NCBI GenBank assembly: GCA_002746415.1
Contig: NVXD01000020.1
Coordinates: forward strand, 34,287-98,286
Reading direction: 5' to 3'
Length of the DNA: 64,000 nt
DNA from: Flavobacteriaceae bacterium
Lineage (GTDB): Bacteria; Bacteroidota; Bacteroidia; Flavobacteriales; Flavobacteriaceae
Shown: one piece after another, positions 35,197 to 43,919 of the stretch
How the letters are laid out: every line of letters starts with the position of its first letter
Position numbering within the stretch: position 1 is the first letter of the stretch
Notes under the pieces: model-generated
The model's database searches: none
What the model saw: only the letters and a program-made list of their open reading frames with translations
What the model was told of the DNA's origin: nothing
Program-made: the position numbers and the translations under genes

Positions 35197-36630
35197 ATGA
35201 AAGAGCTTTCCGCTAATGTATTTTTCAAGGTCTTAAAGGATAAATATCCTCATGAGCCTACGCTAAAACAAGCTATTAGTCTTGAGAAATTGGCACATTT
35301 TACACTATCAAAAGAAAAGGAAACATTGTTCCTGTTAAAAGGATATGCAGGTACAGGAAAGACATCCATAATTGGAACTCTAGTGAGCAATTTATGGAAA
35401 ACTACCATGAAGGCAGTACTTATGGCACCAACGGGTAGGGCAGCCAAAGTAATGTCTAATTATGCTAATACACAGGCGTTTACCATTCATAAAAAAATTT
35501 ACTTCCCAAAAAAAGAGAGCGGTGGAGGTGTTAAATTTGTCTTGGCACCCAACAAGCATAGAAACACTTTGTTTATTGTAGATGAAGCTTCCATGATACC
35601 TGATGTGCCAGCAGATTCTAAGCTTTTTGAAAACGGTTCTTTGTTGGATGACCTTATGTCATATGTGTATGCAGGACACAATTGTAAATTGATTTTAATA
35701 GGGGATACAGCACAGTTACCTCCTGTACATTTAGAGCTTAGTCCTGCCTTGGATGAGCATAAACTTTCTTTAAACTTTAACAAAGAGGTTGTTAAAATTG
35801 AGCTAGACGAAGTGGTAAGACAAGCAGAAGGCTCTGGAATTTTAGTAAATGCCACCAACCTAAGAGAACAATTACAATCTCAATTTTTTGATGAATTTAA
35901 ATTTGATGTAGAAGGATACCCAGATATTGTTCGTTTGATTGAAGGACATGATATTCAGGAAGCAATAGATGAATCCTATAGCGAAAATGGAAAAGAAGAA
36001 ACCGCGTTTATTGTCCGTTCCAATAAAAGAGCCAACCTGTATAATGAGAATATAAGGAACAGGATACTCTATTTAGACAATGAATTGGCAGTTGGTGACT
36101 ATATGATGGTGGTGAAAAACAATTATTTTTGGCTCAAACCCAATTCTGAAGCTGGGTTTATCGCCAATGGAGATATTATTGAGGTTTTAGAGATTTTTGG
36201 CATTAAAGAATTGTATGGATTTACTTTTGCAGAAGTAAAAGTTAAAATGGTCGACTATCCCAACCAAAAACCTTTAGAAACAGTTTTACTTTTAGATACT
36301 ATAAAAGCAGAAACACCATCATTGCCTTACGAAGAAGGCAATAGACTGTACCAAGAAGTGATAAAGGATTATGCCGATGTGACGTCTAAATATAAAAAGT
36401 TTTTGGCTGTAAAGAACAATAAGTATTTCAATGCCCTGCAAGTAAAATTTTCTTATGCCATTACCTGCCATAAATCTCAGGGAGGGCAATGGAATACTGT
36501 TTTTGTGGAGCAACCTTATCTCCCTAATGGAGTGGATAAGGATTATTTGCGTTGGTTGTATACAGCGGTTACTAGAGCCCGGAACAAATTATACCTTATA
36601 GGATTTAAAAACGATTTTTTTGTTGAATAG
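35197..36630 (+). CDS. RecD-like ATP-dependent DNA helicase
   Basis: A 477-residue superfamily 1 helicase of the RecD2/Dda-like type. Walker A is GYAGTGKT (residues 49-56), with DEASM (motif II), GDTAQLPPV (motif III), the UvrD-like C-terminal segment CHKSQGGQW and motif VI VTRARNKLYLIG. The frame is open from 35119 but the ATG at 35197 gives the conserved N-terminus. It is shorter than full RecD2 and lacks the N-terminal HhH region. Likely role in repair or replication fork processing; it is not next to recB or recC. Confidence 0.9.
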   Translation: MKELSANVFFKVLKDKYPHEPTLKQAISLEKLAHFTLSKEKETLFLLKGYAGTGKTSIIGTLVSNLWKTTMKAVLMAPTGRAAKVMSNYANTQAFTIHKKIYFPKKESGGGVKFVLAPNKHRNTLFIVDEASMIPDVPADSKLFENGSLLDDLMSYVYAGHNCKLILIGDTAQLPPVHLELSPALDEHKLSLNFNKEVVKIELDEVVRQAEGSGILVNATNLREQLQSQFFDEFKFDVEGYPDIVRLIEGHDIQEAIDESYSENGKEETAFIVRSNKRANLYNENIRNRILYLDNELAVGDYMMVVKNNYFWLKPNSEAGFIANGDIIEVLEIFGIKELYGFTFAEVKVKMVDYPNQKPLETVLLLDTIKAETPSLPYEEGNRLYQEVIKDYADVTSKYKKFLAVKNNKYFNALQVKFSYAITCHKSQGGQWNTVFVEQPYLPNGVDKDYLRWLYTAVTRARNKLYLIGFKNDFFVE

Positions 36631-36661
36631 GAATAGCATATTTTAGTAGTAAAGTTTAAGT

Positions 36662-37234
36662 ATGACACCAGAAACCATCATTAGTATATTTTTAGGGATA
36701 GGGCTTGCTGCTTCTGTAGGGTTTAGGGTTTTTCTACCTTTGTTTGCCTTAAGTTTAGCATCCTATTTCAATATATGGGAACTAAATGATAGCTGGCAAT
36801 GGATAGGAAGTATAGCTTCAGTAATTGCTCTAGGTGTTGCTACTTTGGCGGAAATATTTGCCTATTTCATTCCTTGGGTAGATAACCTGTTGGATAGCGT
36901 AGCCATCCCTCTGGCGGCAATTGCAGGTACAGCGGTAATGGTATCCACGGTTGCAAATTTGGATCCTGTCATTACTTGGTCATTGGCTATTATTGCTGGT
37001 GGTGGTACCGCTACGGCAATAAAAGGTGCTGGTGCAACAGGAAGATTGGCTTCTACAGCTACTACGGGAGGTTTGGCCAACCCTTTGGTAGCAACTGTGG
37101 AAACAGGAACAGCAGTTGTAGTTGCTACGGCTTCAATATTTGCTCCCATTTTGGCGGTAATCATGGTCTTTATTATAATGGTGGTCATTTTTTGGGTGTA
37201 TAAAAAACTAAGACCTAAAAAAAGTAATTTATAA
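36662..37234 (+). CDS. DUF4126 membrane protein
   Basis: A 190-residue integral membrane protein matching DUF4126: about four to five hydrophobic helices with GFRVFLPLF near residue 20 and the Gly/Ala/Thr-rich central segment GATGRLASTATTGGLANPL. No function is known for the family. It precedes kdsB by 15 bases and may be cotranscribed with it. Confidence 0.83.
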   Translation: MTPETIISIFLGIGLAASVGFRVFLPLFALSLASYFNIWELNDSWQWIGSIASVIALGVATLAEIFAYFIPWVDNLLDSVAIPLAAIAGTAVMVSTVANLDPVITWSLAIIAGGGTATAIKGAGATGRLASTATTGGLANPLVATVETGTAVVVATASIFAPILAVIMVFIIMVVIFWVYKKLRPKKSNL

Positions 37235-37249
37235 AATCAGTTTTATTCA

Positions 37250-37978
37250 ATGAAAATTATTGCAATGATTCCTGCTCGCTATGCGGCATCGAGATTTCCT
37301 GCTAAGTTGATGCAAGATTTGGCTGGTAAACCAGTCATTTTAAGAACTTATGAAGCTGCTGTTAATACAAGACTTTTTGATGAAGTTTATGTTGTAACAG
37401 ATAGTGATATTATATATAATACGATTATTAACGCTGGTGGTAAGGCGATGATGAGCATTAAGGAACATGAATGTGGCAGTGATCGTATTGCAGAGGCTGT
37501 TACAGATATGGATGTTGATATCATTGTAAATGTCCAGGGAGATGAGCCTTTTACAGATAAAAAAAGTTTAACAAGTGTTTTAGCGGTTTTTAATGATGAT
37601 GCAAATAAGGAAATTGATTTGGCATCTTTGATGACCAAGATAACGGATTGGGATGAAATCAATAATCCTAATGTGGTAAAGGTAGTGGTAGATAATAGAG
37701 ATTTTGCTTTATATTTTTCTAGAGCTCCTATTCCGTTTCCAAGAGATAAAAATGCAGGTGCTACGTATTACAAGCACAAAGGAATCTATGCTTTTAGAAA
37801 AAGGGCGTTGATGGATTTTCAACGTTTACCCATGTTACCGTTAGAAGGAACTGAGAAACAAGAAGCATTGCGATATTTGGAATACGGTAGAAAAATAAAA
37901 ATGGTGGAGACTGATGTTTCTGGTATAGAAATTGATACTCCTGAAGATTTAGTAAAAGCAAAAGCAGCATGGAAGTAG
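37250..37978 (+). CDS. kdsB: 3-deoxy-manno-octulosonate cytidylyltransferase
   Basis: A 242-residue enzyme that activates Kdo (or an 8-amino form) to CMP-Kdo for lipopolysaccharide inner core synthesis. The nucleotide motif [25 protein letters not shown] and [10 protein letters not shown] are present. Its last 10 bases overlap the following HAD gene, so they are translationally linked. The close KdnB-like gene suggests it may prefer 8-modified substrate, as in Shewanella. Confidence 0.95.
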   Translation: MKIIAMIPARYAASRFPAKLMQDLAGKPVILRTYEAAVNTRLFDEVYVVTDSDIIYNTIINAGGKAMMSIKEHECGSDRIAEAVTDMDVDIIVNVQGDEPFTDKKSLTSVLAVFNDDANKEIDLASLMTKITDWDEINNPNVVKVVVDNRDFALYFSRAPIPFPRDKNAGATYYKHKGIYAFRKRALMDFQRLPMLPLEGTEKQEALRYLEYGRKIKMVETDVSGIEIDTPEDLVKAKAAWK

Positions 37979-38670
37979 ATTATAGCAGCGTAAAGGTAAT
38001 TGGCTTTGATGCAGATGACACACTTTGGGTAAATGAAACTTATTTTAGAGAAGTAGAAGAACAGTTCAGTAGTCTTTTGGATAATTATGAAACCAAGAAT
38101 AAAATAGATCAAGAATTGTTTAAAATGGAAATGAAAAACTTGGAGCTTTATGGGTATGGCATTAAGGGTTTTATGCTTTCCATGATTGAATCTGCTTTGG
38201 ATTTGTCAAACAATAAAGTTTCTCAAGAAACCATTTTAGAAATACTAGATTTAGGTAAAAAAATGATTGCACATCCAGTTGAGTTATTGGATAGTGTTAC
38301 CAAAGTTTTACAAGTGTTGGTCAAAAAGTATAGATTAATTGTGCTTACCAAAGGTGATTTGTTGGATCAGGAACGGAAGTTGAAAAAATCGGGGCTGTCC
38401 CAATTTTTTCATCACATAGAGGTATTGAGCGATAAAAAAGAGGACAATTATAAAAATCTACTGGACCATTTGGAAATAGAGGTAGGTGAGTTTTTAATGA
38501 TTGGAAATTCCTTAAAATCTGACGTGCTGCCACTCATCAATATTGGAGCACAGGCAGTGCATGTTCCCTTTCACACAACTTGGCAGCATGAAGAAGTGTC
38601 CATTGACGAACAGAATAATAACTATCTTACTTTGAATACGTTATCCGATATTTTGAAGTATATGAATTAA
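37969..38670 (+). CDS. HAD superfamily hydrolase
   Basis: A 233-residue phosphatase-type HAD protein. Motif I is GFDADDTLW (nucleophile Asp), motif II is VLTKGD and motif IV is [12 protein letters not shown] helical cap follows motif I. It overlaps kdsB by 10 bases and precedes a KdnB-like gene by 5 bases. It may act as the phosphatase for a Kdo precursor (a KdsC-like role), but the fold is the general pyrophosphatase/YjjG type and the substrate is not known. Confidence 0.87.
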   Translation: MEVDYSSVKVIGFDADDTLWVNETYFREVEEQFSSLLDNYETKNKIDQELFKMEMKNLELYGYGIKGFMLSMIESALDLSNNKVSQETILEILDLGKKMIAHPVELLDSVTKVLQVLVKKYRLIVLTKGDLLDQERKLKKSGLSQFFHHIEVLSDKKEDNYKNLLDHLEIEVGEFLMIGNSLKSDVLPLINIGAQAVHVPFHTTWQHEEVSIDEQNNNYLTLNTLSDILKYMN

Positions 38671-38675
38671 TGTGA

Positions 38676-39803
38676 ATGCAAACGAAGAAAAAATACCAAG
38701 TTAAAGATAAAGTCCCCAAACTTATGAGCACATACAGGAATTTTCCTATGGTACCGCGTGTGGTATTTGGTAACGGTTGTTTTAGCCAGTTAGGAGAAAT
38801 CTTATTGCCAAAACGCAGGCATTCCGATGCTCCTTTTATTTACCTAATTGATGATGTTTTTGAAGGTAAAGAACTTACTGAAAGAGTGCCTTTGATTTTT
38901 AATGATAAAATTATTTTTATTTCTGCACAGGAAGAACCAAAAACCCAGCAGGTAGATGCATTGGTGTCTAAAATAAAGAGTGATTTTCAAGAACTACCAT
39001 CAGGAATTGTGGGTATTGGTGGTGGTACGGTTTTGGACTTGGCCAAAGCGGTGTCCATTTTATTAACTAATGAGGGAAGTTCAGATACTTATCAAGGATG
39101 GGACTTGGTCAATAAAGCGTCTGTTTATCATGTAGGAATCCCTACAATAAGTGGTACTGGTGCAGAAGTGTCTAGGACGGCCGTACTTTTAGGCCCGGAT
39201 AAAAAATTGGGAATCAATTCAGATTACACAACCTTTGATCAAGTGATGTTGGATCCAGAACTTACGCAAGGGGTTGCACTTGACCAATGGTTTTATACAG
39301 GAATGGATTGTTTTATTCACTGTATAGAATCACTCAACGGCACTTATTTAAATGCCTTTAGCCAGAGCTACGGTGAGAAGGCCTTGGAACTTTGTAAGGA
39401 AGTGTACTTAGGACAGCTTTCTGAATGTGAATCTAGAGAGAAATTAATGATGGCTTCATGGCACGGTGGTATGAGCATTGCATATTCCCAAGTGGGTGTA
39501 GCACATGCTTTGAGTTATGGGTTATCCTATCTTTTAGGGGTAAAACATGGAATAGGAAATTGTTTGGTTTTTCAACATTTGGAAGAGTTTTACCCAGAAG
39601 GGGTAGAACTTTTTAATAAAATGAAAGCCGCACATAATATTGAGCTTCCACATGGAATATGTAAAAATCTAAGCGATAGCGATTTTGATGCAATGATTAC
39701 TGTGGCTTTAAGTTTGGAACCCTTATGGGAAAATGCAGTGGGCAAAGAGTGGAAAAAAACCATTACATCTGAGAAGCTAAAAAATATTTATAAAAAAATA
39801 TAA
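38676..39803 (+). CDS. kdnB: Iron-containing alcohol dehydrogenase, Kdo 8-oxidase (KdnB) type
   Basis: A 375-residue group III metal-dependent alcohol dehydrogenase. The nucleotide-binding GGGTVLDLAKA, the segment PTISGTGAEVSRTA and the metal ligand motifs DCFIHCIES and VAHALSYG...KHGIG are present. The sequence and its location next to kdsB match KdnB, which in Shewanella oxidises the C8 hydroxyl of Kdo before KdnA transamination to 8-amino-Kdo. No KdnA aminotransferase is in this window. A downstream Met at residue 17 is an alternative start. Confidence 0.82.
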   Translation: MQTKKKYQVKDKVPKLMSTYRNFPMVPRVVFGNGCFSQLGEILLPKRRHSDAPFIYLIDDVFEGKELTERVPLIFNDKIIFISAQEEPKTQQVDALVSKIKSDFQELPSGIVGIGGGTVLDLAKAVSILLTNEGSSDTYQGWDLVNKASVYHVGIPTISGTGAEVSRTAVLLGPDKKLGINSDYTTFDQVMLDPELTQGVALDQWFYTGMDCFIHCIESLNGTYLNAFSQSYGEKALELCKEVYLGQLSECESREKLMMASWHGGMSIAYSQVGVAHALSYGLSYLLGVKHGIGNCLVFQHLEEFYPEGVELFNKMKAAHNIELPHGICKNLSDSDFDAMITVALSLEPLWENAVGKEWKKTITSEKLKNIYKKI

Positions 39804-39829
39804 AACATAGTATAATTTATTCATTGTGG

Positions 39830-40369
39830 ATGCATAAACTGGCTAAGTTCATTTATTTTAGAATATTAAAATGGAAGCTTATTGGAAGTTTTCCAGAGGT
39901 AGAAAAGTGCGTAGTCATTGTTGTGCCACATACCAGTTGGGTAGATTTCTTCTTGGGCTTGCTTGTGAGAAGGGTATTGAATGAAGAAATTAATTTTATA
40001 GCAAAGAAAAGCTTATTTAAGCCTCCTTTTGGCTGGTATGTTAAATGGGTGGGTGGAGCGCCAATAGATCGTTCAAAAAGCAACAATACAGTTGGTGCTA
40101 TTGCGGCAATTTTTAAGGAACGTGAAAAATTTAGGTTGGCACTTTCTCCCGAGGGTACCAGGAAAAAAGTTACAGAATGGAAAACGGGTTTTTATTATAT
40201 AGCCAAAGAGGCTGCTGTTCCTATTGTTATGATTGCTTTTGACTATGAAAACAAACAAATTAAAGTTTCAGAATTACAATTTCTTTCAGTGAATATAAAA
40301 GAAGATTTTAAAACCTATGAGACTTTCTTTAAAGGCATAAAAGGCAAAGTGCCTGAGTATAGTTTTTAG
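39830..40369 (+). CDS. 1-acylglycerol-3-phosphate acyltransferase-like protein
   Basis: A 179-residue membrane-associated acyltransferase of the PlsC superfamily. The catalytic H-x4-D motif is HTSWVD near residue 36, and the substrate motif is SPEGTRK. It is short for PlsC and may act on a lysolipid, ornithine lipid or lipid A precursor; the proximity to Kdo genes is only suggestive. ATG at 39830 is chosen over TTG at 39824. Its stop overlaps that of the convergent gene by four bases. Confidence 0.85.
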   Translation: MHKLAKFIYFRILKWKLIGSFPEVEKCVVIVVPHTSWVDFFLGLLVRRVLNEEINFIAKKSLFKPPFGWYVKWVGGAPIDRSKSNNTVGAIAAIFKEREKFRLALSPEGTRKKVTEWKTGFYYIAKEAAVPIVMIAFDYENKQIKVSELQFLSVNIKEDFKTYETFFKGIKGKVPEYSF

Positions 40370-40869
40370 ATTTTATCCGTTATTTTTTTAAGTGTTTTTC
40401 CTTCCTTTTTTTTGGTGTTACCTGGGAAAACAAGATTGGTACTAGAGTAAGTAGTTCCGAAAGATATTTTGGCTGTATATACTTGTTCTATGGCATCCAA
40501 GACTTGATGCTCATACAGCTCTTTTAATGGATGAATAAAAACAGACCAAATAATTTCATCGCTCAGCGCATACTTTACATCCAAGGCAGAATGAAAATTT
40601 GCAACCATGGCATTTAGAAGTTCTTCCTCTTTTAATTTTTCCCGTTCTATAATTGGGGATATGATGCGCATTCTGTTTGCGTTTTCATCATAAACGCACA
40701 TCATAACAGTTTCTTTATACATAAATTGAAAAGCATTTCCTTGAACAACTAATGTATCAGAAACTTGGGATGCTAATTCCCGTAATTTTTCTGGATTCAT
40801 TTCTTGACTATTGACAGAAACAATACTAAAAAAACAACAGGCTATAACTGGAATTAAAATTTTGAACAT
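40366..40869 (-). CDS. Secreted protein of unknown function
   Basis: A 167-residue protein with a signal peptide (MFKILIPVIACCFFSIVSVNSQ). The mature region is mixed alpha/beta with an Asp/Glu-rich first half and a Lys-rich tail. No family was recognised. Convergent with the acyltransferase, sharing overlapped stop codons. Confidence 0.6.
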   Translation of the reverse strand: MFKILIPVIACCFFSIVSVNSQEMNPEKLRELASQVSDTLVVQGNAFQFMYKETVMMCVYDENANRMRIISPIIEREKLKEEELLNAMVANFHSALDVKYALSDEIIWSVFIHPLKELYEHQVLDAIEQVYTAKISFGTTYSSTNLVFPGNTKKKEGKTLKKITDKI

Positions 40870-41015
40870 AGTTAGTGTTTGGTAGTAAGTCGCGAATATT
40901 TTGAATTATTTACAGGAGCAATGGATTTGTACGGCAAGCTACCTCCAAGATAAACAGTTTGATGTGCAATATAGTCAGATGATGCTTCTTTTTGTATTTG
41001 TAAAACTGCAAAGGT

Positions 41016-41726
41016 TTATTCCTGCATGGTATGATATACATTCTGTACATCATCATCTTCCTCTATTTTTTCTAAAAGCTTTTCTACATCTGCCACCTGT
41101 TCCTCATTTAGTGGTTTAGTTACTTGTGGAATACGCTCAAAGCCTGAAGAAAGAATCTCAATTTCTCTAGATTCTAGTTCTTTTTGTATGGAGCCAAAAC
41201 TTTCAAATGGAGCATAAATTAAAATCCCATCATCATCTACAAATACTTCCTCAGCACCAAAATCAATCATTTCTAACTCCAACTCCTCTGGGTCTATTTC
41301 ACCTGCATTGATTCTAAAATTACAACTATGATCAAACATAAATTCTACAGATCCAGAAGTACCCAAACTACCATTGCATTTATTAAAATAACTCCTAACG
41401 TTGGCCACGGTTCTAGTGTTGTTGTCTGTGGCAGTTTCTATAAGTATGGCAATACCATGTGGCGCATACCCTTCAAATAAAACCTCTTTATAATCTCCTA
41501 AGCTTTTATCACTGGCTCTTTTTATGGCTCTTTCTACATTATCCTTGGGCATGTTTACAGACTTGGCATTCTGAATTACAGCCCTAAGCCTGGAATTGGA
41601 ATCTGGATCTGGTCCGCCTTCTTTTACGGCCATGACAATATCTTTTCCAATTCTTGTAAACGCTTTGGACATCGCTGACCAACGTTTCATTTTACGTGCT
41701 TTTCTAAATTCAAAAGCTCTTCCCAT
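41016..41726 (-). CDS. YebC/PmpR family protein
   Basis: A 236-residue three-domain protein of the YebC family (MGRAFEFRKARKMKRWSAMSK at the start, GGPDPDSNSRLRAVIQNAK, the acidic domain and C-terminal ligand-like domain). Family members have been described as transcription regulators and, more recently, as factors that ease ribosome stalling at proline stretches. The gene follows a long leader and its own promoter. Confidence 0.93.
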   Translation of the reverse strand: MGRAFEFRKARKMKRWSAMSKAFTRIGKDIVMAVKEGGPDPDSNSRLRAVIQNAKSVNMPKDNVERAIKRASDKSLGDYKEVLFEGYAPHGIAILIETATDNNTRTVANVRSYFNKCNGSLGTSGSVEFMFDHSCNFRINAGEIDPEELELEMIDFGAEEVFVDDDGILIYAPFESFGSIQKELESREIEILSSGFERIPQVTKPLNEEQVADVEKLLEKIEEDDDVQNVYHTMQE

Positions 41727-41856
41727 AATAAAAATTGTATTTATTCACACTTTCGAAACTTAGGAATCTATATGCTCCTTAATGCTTGAATCGAAATAAG
41801 TGCGTGTTACTATTTTTTATACCCCATGAGCTTGCTCTGAGGTAGTTCATTAGCAG

Positions 41857-41886
41857 CAAATTTAACAAAAAATGAGGGGCTGGCAA
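41857..41886 (-). promoter_or_regulatory. yebC promoter
   Basis: On the minus strand TTG (41886-41884), 19 bases, then TAAATTTG (41864-41857). Good Bacteroidota match. Transcription would begin about 41850, giving a leader of about 125 bases. Confidence 0.5.
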
Positions 41887-41898
41887 GAAAGACTTGGT

Positions 41899-42729
41899 CT
41901 AACCTACAAAGTGATGGTCAATTATTTCTTGGTAGCTCACATCTAGGTTTTTTGGTAGGGTATTGGATTTGGGTAAAACAGCTAGGTAACGGTCTTCATT
42001 TGTGGTATAAACCCGTTTGTAGATTGCCTTTTTAGTGCCAATACGGCTTACTATCCCTTGTATCAATTCCTCATGGTGTACTAAATCCTTACTACCCAAA
42101 TGAAAAATACCGCATTTATTCCTGTTGATAAGATAATGTATCTGCTGTGTTAGTTTGTCATTATTGGTTACATTAATGATAAGGTTGGGAAATACCTCAA
42201 TGGGTTCATTGTTTTCTATAAACAATTTTATTTCCTTTATTCTTGGAGAGGTATTTCCAAAGACCATAGGTAGACGTATAATGCCTATTTTTTCTTTGGG
42301 CAATCTCATCATCATATTTTCAATCTTTATTTTCAATCGACCGTAAATACTTAAAGAAAGTGTTTTGTCATTTTCGTAAGAAGGATATTTGCTATAGGCA
42401 TCAAACACATTGGCCGAGGATATGAAATAAAGCTTGCACTTTTCTGTAGCGATATATTCTGTGATATGTTGATGGGCCAATATTTGCGCTGGAAAGTTTC
42501 CTCGTAAAGCAGAAATTATAAGGGTAGGGCGTATTTTTTTTAAAATGATGAATATATCATCTTCATTTAGGTCATATTTATAAAACTGACGATTATCATG
42601 ATATGTTCTCCCAGTGGAAAAATAGGTGCCGTAGGTGTTAAAATAGGAATTTAACTCTCTATATATAGCATTGCCTATAAAACCACTTGCACCTAAAATG
42701 AGTATTCTTTCTGCCCCTTTCTCCTTCAA
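41899..42729 (-). CDS. NAD-dependent epimerase/dehydratase family protein
   Basis: A 276-residue extended short-chain dehydrogenase. The Rossmann motif GASGFIG (residues 13-19) is clear and the sequence resembles RmlD-type dTDP-4-dehydrorhamnose reductase (RPTLIISALRGNFPAQIL). The usual YxxxK catalytic pair appears as YGRLK. The start is TTG at 42729, one base after the gcvT stop; no ATG occurs before the Rossmann motif. The gene is probably coupled to gcvT. Substrate unknown. Confidence 0.83.
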   Translation of the reverse strand: MKEKGAERILILGASGFIGNAIYRELNSYFNTYGTYFSTGRTYHDNRQFYKYDLNEDDIFIILKKIRPTLIISALRGNFPAQILAHQHITEYIATEKCKLYFISSANVFDAYSKYPSYENDKTLSLSIYGRLKIKIENMMMRLPKEKIGIIRLPMVFGNTSPRIKEIKLFIENNEPIEVFPNLIINVTNNDKLTQQIHYLINRNKCGIFHLGSKDLVHHEELIQGIVSRIGTKKAIYKRVYTTNEDRYLAVLPKSNTLPKNLDVSYQEIIDHHFVG

Positions 42730-42730
42730 T

Positions 42731-43816
42731 TTATTTTTTATAAAATGGAAGTTTAATTACTTTGGCAGGAACCGCTTTTTTTCTAATCTGGATATGAATT
42801 GTACTGTCAACATCCGAAAAAACAGCTGGAACATAACCAAGCCCAATACCTTTGCCTAAGGAAGGTGACATCGTTCCAGAAGTTACAATGCCAATTTTTT
42901 TTCCTTGCCCATCAACTATATCATAGTCGTGACGCGGAATACCTCTTTCGCTTAGTTCAAAAGCGATAAGTTTCCTCTCACGAGTCCGTTTTTTTTCATC
43001 TTCTAAAGCTTCACTGTTTACAAATTCTTTAGTGAATTTGGTGACCCATCCCAGTCCAGCTTCAAATGGAGATGTTTCATCATTTATATCATTTCCATAA
43101 AGACAATACCCCATTTCTAATCTCAGAGTGTCCCTTGCTGCTAACCCAATTGGTTTTATTCCAAAATCAGCGCCAGCCTCCATTACCTTGTCCCATATTT
43201 GTTGTGCCTCATCATTCTTACAATAGATTTCAAAACCACCTGAACCCGTATATCCGGTTGCTGATATGATGGCATGAGCTACTCCTGCAAAATCTGCAAT
43301 CACAAAATTGTAAAATTTGATACTAGCTAAATCAACCGATGTTAAAGACTGCATTGCTGTTACAGCTTTAGGACCTTGAATAGCCAAAAGAGAAAACCCT
43401 TCAGAGATATTTCGCATTGTGGCACCAAAATCAGCATTGTACTTAGAAATATGCGCCCAATCTTTTTCAATATTTGATGCATTAACGACTAAAAGATATG
43501 TTTCTTCTTTAATGCGATACACAATTAAATCATCCACAATACCTCCAGTTTCATTTGGGATATAGCTGTATTGAGCTTTCCCTACTGTTAATTTAGAGGC
43601 GTCGTTAGAAGTTACTTTTTGGATGAGGGCTAATGCATTTGGTCCTTCTATTAAAAATTCCCCCATGTGCGATACATCAAATACGCCAACACCATTACGC
43701 ACGGTCTCATGTTCTATATTTACCCCTTCATAAGAAACGGGCATATCATAACCAGCAAAAGAAACCATTTTTGCCCCAAGATCAACATGGGTTTTGTGCA
43801 ATGCTATATTTTTCAT
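42731..43816 (-). CDS. gcvT: Glycine cleavage system aminomethyltransferase (T protein)
   Basis: A 361-residue enzyme that transfers the methylene group from the lipoyl H-protein to tetrahydrofolate with release of ammonia. GVFDVSHMGEF, the folate-binding region and YTGSGGFEIYC are present. It is followed one base later by an epimerase gene. The other glycine cleavage genes are not nearby. No glycine riboswitch was found upstream. Confidence 0.95.
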   Translation of the reverse strand: MKNIALHKTHVDLGAKMVSFAGYDMPVSYEGVNIEHETVRNGVGVFDVSHMGEFLIEGPNALALIQKVTSNDASKLTVGKAQYSYIPNETGGIVDDLIVYRIKEETYLLVVNASNIEKDWAHISKYNADFGATMRNISEGFSLLAIQGPKAVTAMQSLTSVDLASIKFYNFVIADFAGVAHAIISATGYTGSGGFEIYCKNDEAQQIWDKVMEAGADFGIKPIGLAARDTLRLEMGYCLYGNDINDETSPFEAGLGWVTKFTKEFVNSEALEDEKKRTRERKLIAFELSERGIPRHDYDIVDGQGKKIGIVTSGTMSPSLGKGIGLGYVPAVFSDVDSTIHIQIRKKAVPAKVIKLPFYKK

Positions 43817-43919
43817 TCTTTCAATATATGTTGCACAAATCTATTGAAATTTAAACTACTAGAAAACGAAGAAAGGTTAATGTTTTAAACCAAAACTATT
43901 AAGGAATTTGAAAAGTAAA

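Noticed and set aside
43817..43919. Glycine riboswitch upstream of gcvT
   Set aside because: The short upstream region shows no tandem aptamer pattern, and thrC ends there.
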